The translations under genes were made by a program, and so were the position numbers. A model generated the notes under the pieces. The model ran no database searches and was not told the origin of the DNA. It was given only the letters and a program-made list of their open reading frames with translations. Shown in pieces: positions 35,823 through 47,300 of a DNA stretch of 60,000 bases (positions are counted from its first letter, which is position 1; every line of letters begins with the position of its first letter). The DNA is from Tubiluchus corallicola (Eukaryota; Priapulida; Priapulimorpha; Priapulimorphida; Tubiluchidae): NCBI GenBank assembly GCA_030141605.1, contig JAQGDQ010000096.1:436001-496000 (forward strand). The letters run 5' to 3'.

Positions 35823-38800
35823 ATGGCTAGTGCACAAAGTGATTGGGATGAAGTTACCGTTTTGAGAAAAAGAGCACCCAAAGCGAGTACGCTAAAGTCG
35901 CAACAGGTAAGCATAATCGGCGCTTTTAACTTCTGTTTACTGTTGAGCTTTTTGTACATAACCTGTTTACATGAATTATTGTTGTTCCAAGAATTTTGAA
36001 ATGCATGTGAAAGCATATAATTATTAATAAGAATTTATTAAAACGTGAAATTGTTTGGGGACCAGGATTTTATAGGAGTTGTTTAACTCATAGAAAATGT
36101 TCTTCGAAGGGCTATCAAGCTGGTTCCATCAAGCAGTTCATTTTTACAATATAGACGCTAACGAAGTAACATGATTCAGATTAATCGAATTATCAATAGA
36201 ATTGACTCAGAGCTAGATTGGATGTAAGGAAGTACGCCTTTAGACATAGACATAGAACATTTGTTTTCTCCAATATAGTTTTACAGCAATAGTTTTAGTT
36301 AAATATTAACTGATTGTAATCATGGAGCCAGTTACAGGTGTTTTACATCAGCCTCCCTTCCAGTCTGGAAGACTCTTATCTCTAAGTGCAAGCCCAATTT
36401 AGTCTTGTAACGCTGTCTTCTTTTTTATATCTCTAAATCAGCTCTCAACAACTTCCTTGCTTTTAGAGCTTGGTTAATTCGGACATTTACTTCCTTCAAT
36501 TTATCTGTTTTATAAACATATAAATCATCAATTGCAACATTACTTACACCCCTTCTTTCATTCAGTTTTTCACACGTTAATAAATCTTCTGTAGTGTCTT
36601 CACTGTTTCCACATAATGAGCATTTGACATCCCCTTTAAACTTATTTTTATAATTCGCTTTAACTCTGACCACATTTAGTTAACTGTTTTTTCTGCACAT
36701 TCTAAAACATATTTCATTGGTTTACCCCACTGTTCTATTCTATTACTTAAAATTCGCAGCTTTGTTTCGCATCTTATTTTTAACACTTACATCTTCTAAA
36801 TACTGGCATATCGCACATTTAGTTTCCTTTTCCCATAATGATTTCTTTTTCTTATCTAATGACTCTTCACTTATATCTAAACCATATTTATATACCATTT
36901 GTTCCACACTTTCATACCAACCGCCCTTAGCAGTTGTTTGTGCAACGCTTTTTAATATTTTACAAGCATCTCTGTCAACATCAGAATTCACTAATGCTAT
37001 TAACCACATTAATTTTTTGAAATGAATCCTTTGTTCAAGGGGCTTAATTCCAAGTACTAACAATAAACCCTAATAACTAGCACTAATTCTTTGATTTACT
37101 GTTTCACATGGTATGTCTTTCTGCCACTTTTGTGTTTGTTTCCATTGAGTTTTGTTTAACCCGTGTTTCTGTATTAAACACAATGGATGATAGTATGACT
37201 GATTCGTATAACAATAGTCTTATTTTCATCAAAATACATAAACCTCACTTGAGCTACTCCAGTTCATTAATTCCCTTTTCACTCCTTTTTTCAATACCCA
37301 TTCTGTATCCACAAATGTAATGCAGGGAAGGGAGGGACCAAAGGGTCATCTAGTCTTCTACCCTTTCATACAGCTAGATAGGTTTAATAAAAATAAATGA
37401 TGATGATGCACATAACAAAATCAGTAAGGAAAAAGGAAAAAATCAAAATAGTACAAATAGTCAAGAAACTAAAACAAAAAATAATAGATTAAAGTAAATA
37501 CATAAATCGAAACAAAATAACACAATTTTAGGGATAACAAAAGGTTTAATAATTGTTCAGCAATCGAGTAGTTAACAGCTGGAGTGGTTTAAGCAGCAAA
37601 ACTATAACATCTGAGTCAATAAATGAATTCAAAAGAAATTTAAAACATGAGTGGAATCACAAAAATTCTTTGCACCGTACACACACTAAATGCCAGTAGA
37701 GAACAGGCATTACTGGTGATCCATTGATCTAAATCTAACCTTAACATTAGATATGGAGAGTGGCCACTCGTGTATAGGTGTTTTCACTCATTATTATCGA
37801 TAATATTCAACATAATATTATAACATAATATACAAGTGTTTTTTCTTTAGTTCTTTTTATACTTGTGTAGAACCGGAGCATGTGAAGGAAGTACAATTTG
37901 CTTCACAGCTCAATCAACGTGGTGTTTGGCTGTGGTGCGCATGCGGACATCTGCTAATGTCTGAGATAACACACTGTATGCTAGCGTCTGTTGCTAGCCT
38001 GCTAGGTAGAAAAGTACTGTCTCCGAACACAATAACATTTGCTACGTACTTACGGTGTACCGTCATATTCTTGGATGTGATAAAGTGTAAACTTAGCGTG
38101 TGTGCTTAAAACATAAATTATTCAATAATGGATGCCTTGCATCCACAAGAAATAAATTCTGTGACTGTAAATGAACTACAACAGCTTAATTTTGCACAGT
38201 TGTCTTTCCAAGAGAAAGTTGCAGTTAAGAATAGAGGCCGTTCAACACCTGATCTTCAAATATAACTGCAACATTATATTACATATGTTTGTTACATTTT
38301 ACACAGTATTAAAAGAATGGCTAACAATTTTCTGAAGCAGCACCCCCACTAATTTTAGCTATGAACTGCCACTGGGTATGGATAAAAAATTATTAAAGTG
38401 AGCTTATGCAAATTACAGTTGTTTTCTACATTTTTACGAATTAACTATCTATATTTTATTTTAATTAATTAACTGCTGAATTATTAATGCATGTTTTGAT
38501 ATTTCAGGCAATTAATCAAGCACAACGCCAGGGACTCCAAGTCGAAACAAGCAAGAAATGTAAGTTGTGGCAATATCTACCATTTAACTTTCAAATGCTA
38601 AATTTTAAACTGTCAATACAATACATAATAAAAATTTCATTTTTTGTCTTTGATATTCAATCTCAAGATTAAATGTTAATATTAAATATTTGGATACCTA
38701 CTGTACTTTACTGTACTTTGTATTTTGACATGATGCCCTGTTTAGAAGATGCTAACACTAAGTTGGCTATGTGCTATATAATTAATCTGTGATTGATCAG

Positions 38801-41800
38801 TAATCAGATAATTGATGAAAATCATCAGTAATAGACAGGAGAGTAACAGTTGCTTATTCTACACTGCATGTTTTGCAGATTCTGCAGCAACTAATAAACA
38901 GCATTCCACTGACAAAAACACGGCAAAATTAGACCGTGAAACGGAAGAGTTACATCATGATACAATTGGATTAGACGTGGGACGATTGATCATGCAAGGA
39001 CGCCAAACAAAGGAATTGACCCAGAAAGATTTGGCCACTGTAAGCCAATAAGTCATGTAAACCCATTTTTGCATTGATTACTTTTTACAGGGTCTAGCAA
39101 AAAATGGTTGTTTCAGTTGACCGACAGTGCCATTTTATGTGCGACTCAGTTTACTTTTTTACGTTTATCAAAGTGAAAGTTTTTATTAGCCTGCCAAGTG
39201 CCCATTGTTGACCAGCTTCATGTTTTGTACAGCTACTTCTACAATATGTAAACACTAAGTGACCAGCTTGTCCAACAACTTGTAACTTGATACTTCAGTA
39301 ATTTTCAGATACTGCTGCAGCTACTGCCATAGCTGGTACAGTATGGTTCATAATGATAGTGATTGTTAGTACAATTGCAACAGAGCTGTCTATAAAGTGC
39401 AGAACATGAGTCATTGTTTGATTGTGCGACTTGATACCATGTAATGTCAAAAAGGAAATGAACTGTTTTGCTTACTAATCAATATTTAAGTAGAATTTTT
39501 GAAGTTGTGTAAAATTAAAATTGGTAGTTAAATGCAGAAAAAGCAAGGTTCTGAAGAAATATGATTGAATTAGGATTCAATGTATGTTTTCAGGCCATAG
39601 TTAAAGTAACTGTAAAGTAAAAGTGAGTTTGTAACTCTGCACTGCCAGGTAGTATGCAATCTGGCAGACATGGTTTCTTAACTAACACTTTTCAGGCAAC
39701 AAACAGAACTTGTTGAGATCAGGGATGTAAGAAGCTGATTCAACTGTGCAATGCATGCAAAAGATTGTCCCGAGTTCATCAGTCTCGTATAGCCAAGTTT
39801 GCTTAATGCAATTTCAGATTAAATTGTAACTTAGTTCTTATAATAAAAACTGTAGTAAAAGTAAAAGAAATAAGTTAAAAAAATAAAATAATTAAGCAAT
39901 GAAGTTTTAAAATATTAAGGTCTCATTCTTTTCACTGTAGTGGCTGTGTAGCCAAGGTGCAGTAATGTTCATTATATACTGCAATTGTGAATGATTTGGT
40001 GATGGTGAGTGGTGGTGATGGTAGTGCTACAGTTTCATGTTTATATTTATATCTTATTAATTAGTTAGAAATTGGTTACTATTTTTAATAAAAATTATGC
40101 TTTTACATAAGTTATTTATGAAAAAAGCGGTGAATGAACTCACCAAAATAAGGTTTGATAATCTGGTTGGAGAATTCGATAAATTCACACCAGCATAGTC
40201 ATATGAAGCGAAATAAAAAATTAAATAAAACCGCTAGCTACTCAAAATGTAAAATGAGAACAAATTGGAAAGAAACATGTTTTGGCATGGAGAAAAAGTC
40301 AGTCTTAGATTTTTTGTGCATCCAAAGCCAGCTTTTATTGTTATGACCGATTCCACCTATTGTACGATGTGTGACAAACATTTTTGCAAATGATTACATT
40401 TGTGCCACTTCTCATGAGTGTAAAAGTTAACGGTCTAAAGTTAAATTGAAATTTGGCTAGATTAGAAAAAACAGAAAATACGTCAATTGTTTTCTTTTTA
40501 ACACAATCCTGGCAAACATGCTTGTTAGATAGGAATTTTCCTAGACTGTGTAGGCAGTATCTTTATGTGTTATGCAAAGCTTGTTGTCATAAACAGCAAT
40601 TTTACATAATTCTATCAGTATTTGCTCAGTATTAACTTTGTTTTGCTGGTGTAATTATCATTTTCTAAAATACACGAATTTTAATACACCCACAGTAAAT
40701 AAGTTATTTACTACCATGTAGTAAATTAATGAGTCATTTGAGAAACTAGTAGCATCATTGGCAGTAACACACTACTTTATTGAACTGCTTGACACATTTT
40801 TTTAATTCGTGCTTATATCCTTTATTATGATTAGCACTCACCTAAATAAATTGCAAATGACTTTATATCGCTCAGCTATGTAATACAAGCATAAAAATAA
40901 TAATGCACATTTATACACTGTCTACTCACATGAACATATGACTGGTCTTTTTTGTGTCCTTGGTAGATTATATCTATACTCTATATACATGTACTGTGTG
41001 GATAGTTGCAGCATATTTTAAGAGAAATTTTTCAGCAAAAAAGAAATGGAGTGAGTGATTGAAATACTGAATGACAAAAGGATTGTCTTTGTAGTTTGTA
41101 CATCATGATCTTATATTAAATTCGTTGTTAAGTGATGAAAAATAAGTGTGAACAATGAACACTGACAAATAATATGTTTTGGCTCTTGTGAACAGACACC
41201 TCCTCCAGTGTTTCACAGTTTTTTGAGTTCTAAATGCTATTTTTATTTTTGTTCTTGAATCTTTCTCTTTAAATTGTAAGATGTAATTGCATTTGAACCT
41301 TCCCACTCAAGACTGCTTGTTTGTTTTTCAGAAAATAAACGAAAAACAGTCTGTTGTCAATGAGTACGAGCAAGGCAAGGGTATACCCAATCAACAAATA
41401 CTTGCCAAAATGGAAAGGGTCTTAGGTGAGTTGACTTCTGTTTTTCTGTATTAAAGCTTCAGATGTAGGAGACATACAACCTTGTCTATAGGTGTGATCA
41501 GAATAATCACGTTTACATCTGACTTGGGTCAGATCAATTATAAAATTATTGCTGGCATTTAAAAGCTGGAAAAACAATAGTCCATCTTGTCATATCGGCT
41601 GGCATAACTCAGTGGCTCGCTTCTCACCCAGGAGGTCGTGTGTTCAACTTCCGGCCAGGTCATACCATAGACTTAAAAAATGGTATCTCTGGTTTTTCCA
41701 CCAAGCACGCGAGTTTATCAAAGTAATATGTCTGCAACAATATTAATGTAATAATAATAATAATGTCGGGACCACTTTGGAGATAAGTACCGAGTTACCT

Positions 41801-42080
41801 AAGGTGTTATCCCTAGAGTATCACCACTACTGAAATTCTTTTCAATATGTATTTTTAACCCTTTTTGAAAACGTAAAGAACTATATTACTTCCTTACAAA
41901 TAGTGGAGTTATAAAGAAATATTATAGTATTAACAGTTCTTGGTATAAAATGTAATTATTTCTTGTTGTAATCCTTTTTCAGGCATAAAACTTCGAGGAA
42001 AAGATAAAGGCAAACCACTTGGAGGTGGCAAAAAAGGCAGCGAATCAAAACCTGCGGCGGGAGGTGGCCGGAAAAAATGA
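35823..42080 (+). CDS. EDF1: EDF1 / MBF1, multiprotein-bridging factor 1, complete
   Basis: Five exons: 35823-35906, 38508-38559, 38879-39039, 41332-41425, 41983-42080 (TGA). All junctions are GT-AG and in phase; 162 residues (human 148). The MBF1 N-terminal region begins [14 protein letters not shown] and runs into [20 protein letters not shown]. The Cro/C1-type helix-turn-helix follows ([19 protein letters not shown], then [20 protein letters not shown]). The tail is basic ([10 protein letters not shown] and a Gly/Lys-rich end, longer than in vertebrates). MBF1 bridges bZIP or nuclear-receptor activators to TBP and also acts at collided ribosomes. Intron 1 (35907-38507) holds LINE pieces. 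Intron 3 (39040-41331) shows only AT-rich sequence. Intron 4 holds a SINE. Confidence 0.95.
36421..37065 (-). mobile_element. 5'-truncated non-LTR retrotransposon, C-terminal region
   Basis: The reverse strand reads [58 protein letters not shown], then after a break [20 protein letters not shown] and [13 protein letters not shown]. This is the same C-terminal module, with a CxxC-type knuckle, as in the copy at 10690-11345. It lies in EDF1 intron 1 antisense to the gene; two or more frame breaks. Confidence 0.7.
37320..37760 (+). mobile_element. LINE 3'-end fragments
   Basis: At 37560-37680 the forward strand reads [15 protein letters not shown] then [15 protein letters not shown], the classic C terminus of CR1/Jockey ORF2 (RVVNxWNxLP...SVNxFKxxLD). 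Upstream, 37365-37410 ends in an AATAAAAATAAATGATGATG tail that looks like the 3' terminus of a second LINE copy. Both lie in EDF1 intron 1. Confidence 0.65.
41595..41765 (+). repeat. tRNA-derived SINE with (ATA)n tail
   Basis: The A-box-like TAACTCAGTGGCTCGC and B-box-like GTGTTCAACTTCC sit at tRNA spacing, followed by GGCCAGGTCATACCATAGAC and a body that ends in AATAATAATAATAATG. It lies in EDF1 intron 4 in sense orientation. Confidence 0.65.
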
Positions 42081-42156
42081 GACGACCTTACCCCTTTTTT
42101 TCACAGAGCTTCCAGATACCACCTACCAAACGATCGGTGCTGCACGTCGTCGTTCA

Positions 42157-42256
42157 GGGGCCCTTGATTCTACCCCAGGGTAAAATTTACATTATTTAAA
42201 ATGAATTATTTGGGATAAAATTGATTTATGTAGACGTGGTGTGAATCAAGGGCCCC
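42157..42256 (+). repeat. Perfect 14-bp inverted repeat in the EDF1 3' UTR
   Basis: GGGGCCCTTGATTC (42157-42170) and GAATCAAGGGCCCC (42243-42256) can pair in the transcript around a 72-nt loop, with looser pairing continuing inward. It begins 77 bases after the EDF1 stop; the likely polyadenylation signal AATAAA is at 42655-42660. Confidence 0.75.
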
Positions 42257-42990
42257 AACAACTTAACTAGAAGCCTGTGTTGGATTTGGGGTTTTAATTC
42301 ACAAGCTTAAAATGAACTCGTGTGTGTAGTCATTGCTTCCATAAATTTTAAGTTTCATTACCTATTTTCTTCTATAATAAACTGGAGGTGTGTAGTAAAC
42401 TCCCAATTTCACGTAATTAGAAGTAGCAATGAAGTTTTAATGCATTGGGTTAAATTTGCTCTTGGTACCAAAATTAGCTTATCATTGCCAATTGTGTGAG
42501 CATTTCTATTAAACACATTGTTACCATGATTTGTACATCTTGACCCAATAGACGACAACTTGTGCTTATTTTAAAGTTGATGCTTTGTTGTTTTACTTGT
42601 TCTACAGTTTACTGTTGATGAACGAAACAATTGCCTGGACAAGGAAACTTGATAAATAAACTTGCTGTTGTGTAGTAGGTTTTGGTAATTAACACGTTTT
42701 TTGTACCTCCGTGATAATAAAATTGATTTTTTTTAGTTACAGCATCTCAGTTTTCTAAGTTTGGTATTTTGCACTTAAAACATGTCTCTTATTTTAATTC
42801 ACTTCTCCCTCTGACATGTAAAATTTGAAGTGTAAGTTGGTAACATTTAAGTTTGTGGAAGTTTCAAAATACATTTACTCGACATTGCTTGTACTGACCT
42901 GTTTCAGTCAACTGCAGCAAGTAATTGTTCTTTAACATGGCAAGTTTTATTTAGTTTTGCAGATCTTCGTCTTGCTGTATTATACGAGTA

Positions 42991-43545
42991 TCAATTATTC
43001 TTTAACGATACAAAAATATCTGCAAAACTAGCAAGAAACAAGCTTTTACAAACGAACAAACAAAACAAATGTGTCAAGGGGAAAAAATTAGTTATTGTAC
43101 TATATTGTACATGTACAAATACCTCAAGCTTAAAAACAGGCAATAGAGTAATTACAGTGTGCAATAACAATGTAATTTTCTCAACTAACTTGTCATAAAA
43201 CCGTGAGCATGAGTAGTCATTAAAATTAAATAGAAAAGTAAAGACTTGCTTGAAACATTGTACTTTTGTGAAAGCAAATTTAATGTTCATTTTTTCAAAA
43301 GAAAATTTATCTACTGAGAAGTAGATGTAGAATGCTTGGTGATTCAAACGACTACACAAATGTAATAAGTGAAATGGCTTTCCTAATACATCAAAAGCAA
43401 AGGTAGAGTAGTTTAAATTAGAACATGACAAGCAGTTAACTGAATTGCTTGAAAGTGCATTCTGTAAAGGCAGTTGTAATTTCTCATGACATTTGACAGG
43501 TATCTCTGTTTTTGGTACCAGCAAATTTATTGCAGTCTGTAGCAA
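42991..43545 (-). CDS. Hypothetical 184-codon ORF, unrecognised
   Basis: This is an unusually long open frame for such AT-rich DNA, from MLQTAINLLVPKTEIPVKC to a stop at 42991. It is rich in Phe, Leu, Cys and Ser, with no domain, signal peptide or splice context that I recognise. It lies between the 3' ends of EDF1 and PSMB1 on the PSMB1 strand. It may be a lineage-specific gene, an exon or chance. Confidence 0.2.
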   Translation of the reverse strand: MLQTAINLLVPKTEIPVKCHEKLQLPLQNALSSNSVNCLSCSNLNYSTFAFDVLGKPFHLLHLCSRLNHQAFYIYFSVDKFSFEKMNIKFAFTKVQCFKQVFTFLFNFNDYSCSRFYDKLVEKITLLLHTVITLLPVFKLEVFVHVQYSTITNFFPLTHLFCLFVCKSLFLASFADIFVSLKNN

Positions 43546-44399
43546 ATGTTACTACCAGAAAAATAACATATGAAAAACTGCACTAAAAATCCTAGATTGT
43601 GTGTAAATATTGACTTTTTGGAATTAAAAACATACTTTATTATGAAGTGATCAACAACTAACGATAGTGATTTTGCTTTTGAACTGTCGCGTATTACTAG
43701 AGTAGACAGCCTTTTTATAGAAATTTAGATTTTCCAAAAATGCAAATGAACTATACGTTTCCACACAATTTATAAATTAAGCATCTGCCATATGCATTAT
43801 TCTTACTTGCACCAAAATGAATAATTTTCGTGGAGTTCGGTGCAGGTGTTTTTTATTTTATGAATAAAATCAGTTATGCATCTTCAACATTACATTTTTT
43901 TAGTTTGCGTTTGCATTTCAACAATTCTGTCATCTTAGTCACTTTCCTCTTTTTCACTATGGACAACACTGATTGCAACTTTGTTAATACGTTTAAAATA
44001 TAAACAAAGATAGCATTTCTTCTTTAATGGTTTTATTACACGACACCAGCTTTCAATTTTTTTCATAAACAATGTTTAAAGATGTGCCAGCTGCTGTGGC
44101 TTCAAGTAATTCACTAAGTAAATCTCCTTCACTTTACGAAATTTAATTTGAATGTTAAGCTTAAAATTTTCAAATAAATTATTTCAAAAGATTAAAAATA
44201 TAATGCTTTAAGTAAGCCAGAAAGGGAAAATTTAATGCATCAAGTGCTACACCAATTTCTGTACTGTGTAGAACATCAATTTAATAACTTTGCATAAACC
44301 AATGTCAATATTCACAGCAAGTTTGATCATGTGATGTCCATCACAAACAACAGTTTTACTGTATACAACTAAATATAAACAATTAAATTGTATCTGTAA
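43546..44399 (-). other. PSMB1 3' UTR and spacer
   Basis: On the minus strand AATAAA at 44037-44032 is the likely PSMB1 polyadenylation signal, about 365 bases after the stop codon. The rest is AT-rich, with nothing recognised. Confidence 0.5.
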
Positions 44400-47300
44400 C
44401 TAGTCTCGTCTAAGCGGAAATTGGATTTCTTGAATCCCATCTTTCTTGATGACGTGGATGGTAATTGAGTCGCCAGTGTAAATATCACGTTCTGCTGCCG
44501 AGATGAACACATCCTTTGTGAGTTGAACAGCCCGTTCCAAGTTGATGGGAAGGCGAGGAATGCCCTCCATGTTCATTAGCCCAACCTGGTAAACAAAACA
44601 ATGAGAAAAACCTGAAATGTTGAATATTTAATTCCCAACAACGTCTTCAAAATAATTTTTGTCTGCAAAACTGTTTATAACTAAAAATAAAGGAAAATTG
44701 TCCCATAACCAGGCCAAAGCTGCATTTGTTTTTTGTTTTTTAGGCTTAGCCAGTTCTTACAAAAATTGATGTTAGACTGTCCAACAATAGATAAGCACAA
44801 TAATTATTTTGATAATTCCCCACACACAAGAAATTAGTTTGTGAAACAGATTAGGGTTAGACTTAGGATTAAGGTTAGAGTTGAGTTAGGACTAGGAACA
44901 GGGATAGGGTATTTAAATCGTATTGGATTTTTAAACTCCTTCCTTATTTTTTTAACTTGATTTGACACAGTTACAATCATGAAGTGAAAATTTCCACAGA
45001 AGTGTCGGGCAGTAAAAAAGCTACGATGTAACACTGATAAGTACGACCAAGATTTACCTGATTATCTAATAATGGCTGCAACATGGCGCTTGCTGATCCA
45101 CCGGCTCGATAAGCTTCTCTCTCATATGATCCTACCGGGTCAAAACTGTAAACACTACCTTTACCTAAATCAGTACATAATAATTGTATAATGAGTAGCA
45201 CACTTGCAGTTTATTACATCATATGTGTAAATAAAGATACTACAATGTAACTCGTAATATGGCAGGAATGTTCAATAACCCAATATGCAGTGTAACTAGC
45301 AAAGTAACAGTAAGATGGTGACAAATAACACAGATGGTATTGTGCAGTTTGTTTCCTTTGTTTGCCTTCATTTCAATAGCAAAATCTCAATGCTTTCATG
45401 GCAGTTTGTTACATAATGCATTGAAGTGCTTCTTCTGATACTAGGTGTTTAAGTGCAAAGTGCCTATTTTGTACAATTTTTCATCATTTCACTTTAAATT
45501 CGTGTGCGCAGTCATTAGAAACATCAGTGTTCTGGAACATCTTCTGTTCTGCATAACTTGCTGAAAACTTACCTTCTGAATCTAATCCTGCTACAATATT
45601 GTATGTATAATACGGGAAGAATCTCCTGTAGTACAGCATGGTAGATAACATGGCGGCTATTGCTGATGTCGACATCTCTTTCTGATGGTCATGTTTGTAC
45701 ATCTGTTTGCAGAAAAGGATGTTAAATTTCAGAAATCTTGAAAACGATAAAGAATATGATAAAAACAACAATAAAAGTTATCTCACAAACATTGTAATAA
45801 TGTTAGTTAGTCAATGCAACAACATTATGTAGCATAAGCCCTCAAAAGTGTAGGAAGAGCAGGTTCTTTCACTTCTTTTACAATTATAGCATAAGCCCTC
45901 ACTTTTGATACACTGCCCATACTTCAGAATTTCTTCATTAAAACAGACTCAACAACATTCGTTTCCGTAATATTATCAGAAAAGTACAACATAATGTATG
46001 CTTTGTGTTCTAAGAAAGCAAGAATTTTTAAAAGGCTTTAAAATGCTGTAGTGAGACACTCGCAATGAAATAGAAATCCTCTGCAAACTTTTATATTATA
46101 GCTGAAATACTGTGACTGATTTCACAAAGCTGTGTGATATCATGGTTGGGTTGTGCTCTGCCAATATTTTACAGTGCAACTATCTAAGTACCTATAGCTG
46201 AGATGTGCAACAATGGAAAACTAACAAAATTAAGGTCAACTGGTAATTATTCTTGAATACAGATCATTTATAAAAACAGTATTTGCCATTTAAATACTTT
46301 AGACTGTAAATGTAAAATTTACCATGCTGTTTTTCTTTAATCATATTTAATTACTACCTCTGTAAGTCTTTCTAAAACTATAGCTCCAATTCATGTTTGC
46401 AGAGCAAAAAATCATTTAAGGAGGTATAAGTCAACAAGAAAGAAATACCTTTAACCTTGCGTCAATCTGTTTAGTAACAGTCAGAACATCGCCATGAAAA
46501 CCGCAACATCCCAAAACTGTTCCACTGGTTCTGCGCGGAAATAAAAATCAAGTAATTATAATAACTATAACTAAAGAGAAATTGTCTCAAATTGCATTTA
46601 TCCAATTGACAATATGATAATCAATATTCTGTTGACAAATTTGTCAAGTTTTTTACTAGTACACTACAGTGCTATGAGTGTAGCACAAGAAATTAACTTA
46701 TTATCTACATATATTCAACATGGATAGGCCTATAAAAGACATATAAAAGAGTTAGTCACAAATAACGAATATTAATAAATGAACTAAAGATAAAAATTGA
46801 ATATGATGTTGATGATAATTACAATGTTGATGATGACGACAATGATAGTGCTATTTATCTTGGTGGTAATAGTGGTGATGATGATGATGCCTGATGACGC
46901 TAGTGAAGATGATTATCTATTTTCAAAGTATATTGGACTCCAAACCAAACTGCTTAATGAAAATTGAAAGTGTAAGGAACCACCAGTAGATTATTTATTT
47001 CATTACCAGTAAATCACCAAGTCTTTTAACAAGTTAGAATAGTAAAGGCAATTATTAATACAGTTACAGGGTCCATAATGTCATGTTCATAATGACCATG
47101 CTTTCAAAATGAGATAGTCTACATAGTACATTGGAGTGTGATACTAATCCCTCTTTCTTTAATTTTATTCAAAAACAACACAACCATTGTTTTTTTCACA
47201 TTTTTTGGATGTAGTTATTAAGGCAGGTCTGAAGGCAAAGTATGAATGCAGTTTAGACATAGCTGATTGCTATTTCATATTTAAATATTGACGAAAAGGT

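Noticed and set aside
35768-36016. 82-codon minus-strand frame over EDF1 exon 1
   Set aside because: It is an antisense shadow of EDF1 exon 1; the real ABHD16A first exon lies at 35381-35452.
45827-45905. CRISPR-like direct repeat (TAGCATAAGCCCTCA occurs twice about 60 bases apart)
   Set aside because: Only two copies, in an intron of a eukaryotic gene; a local duplication.
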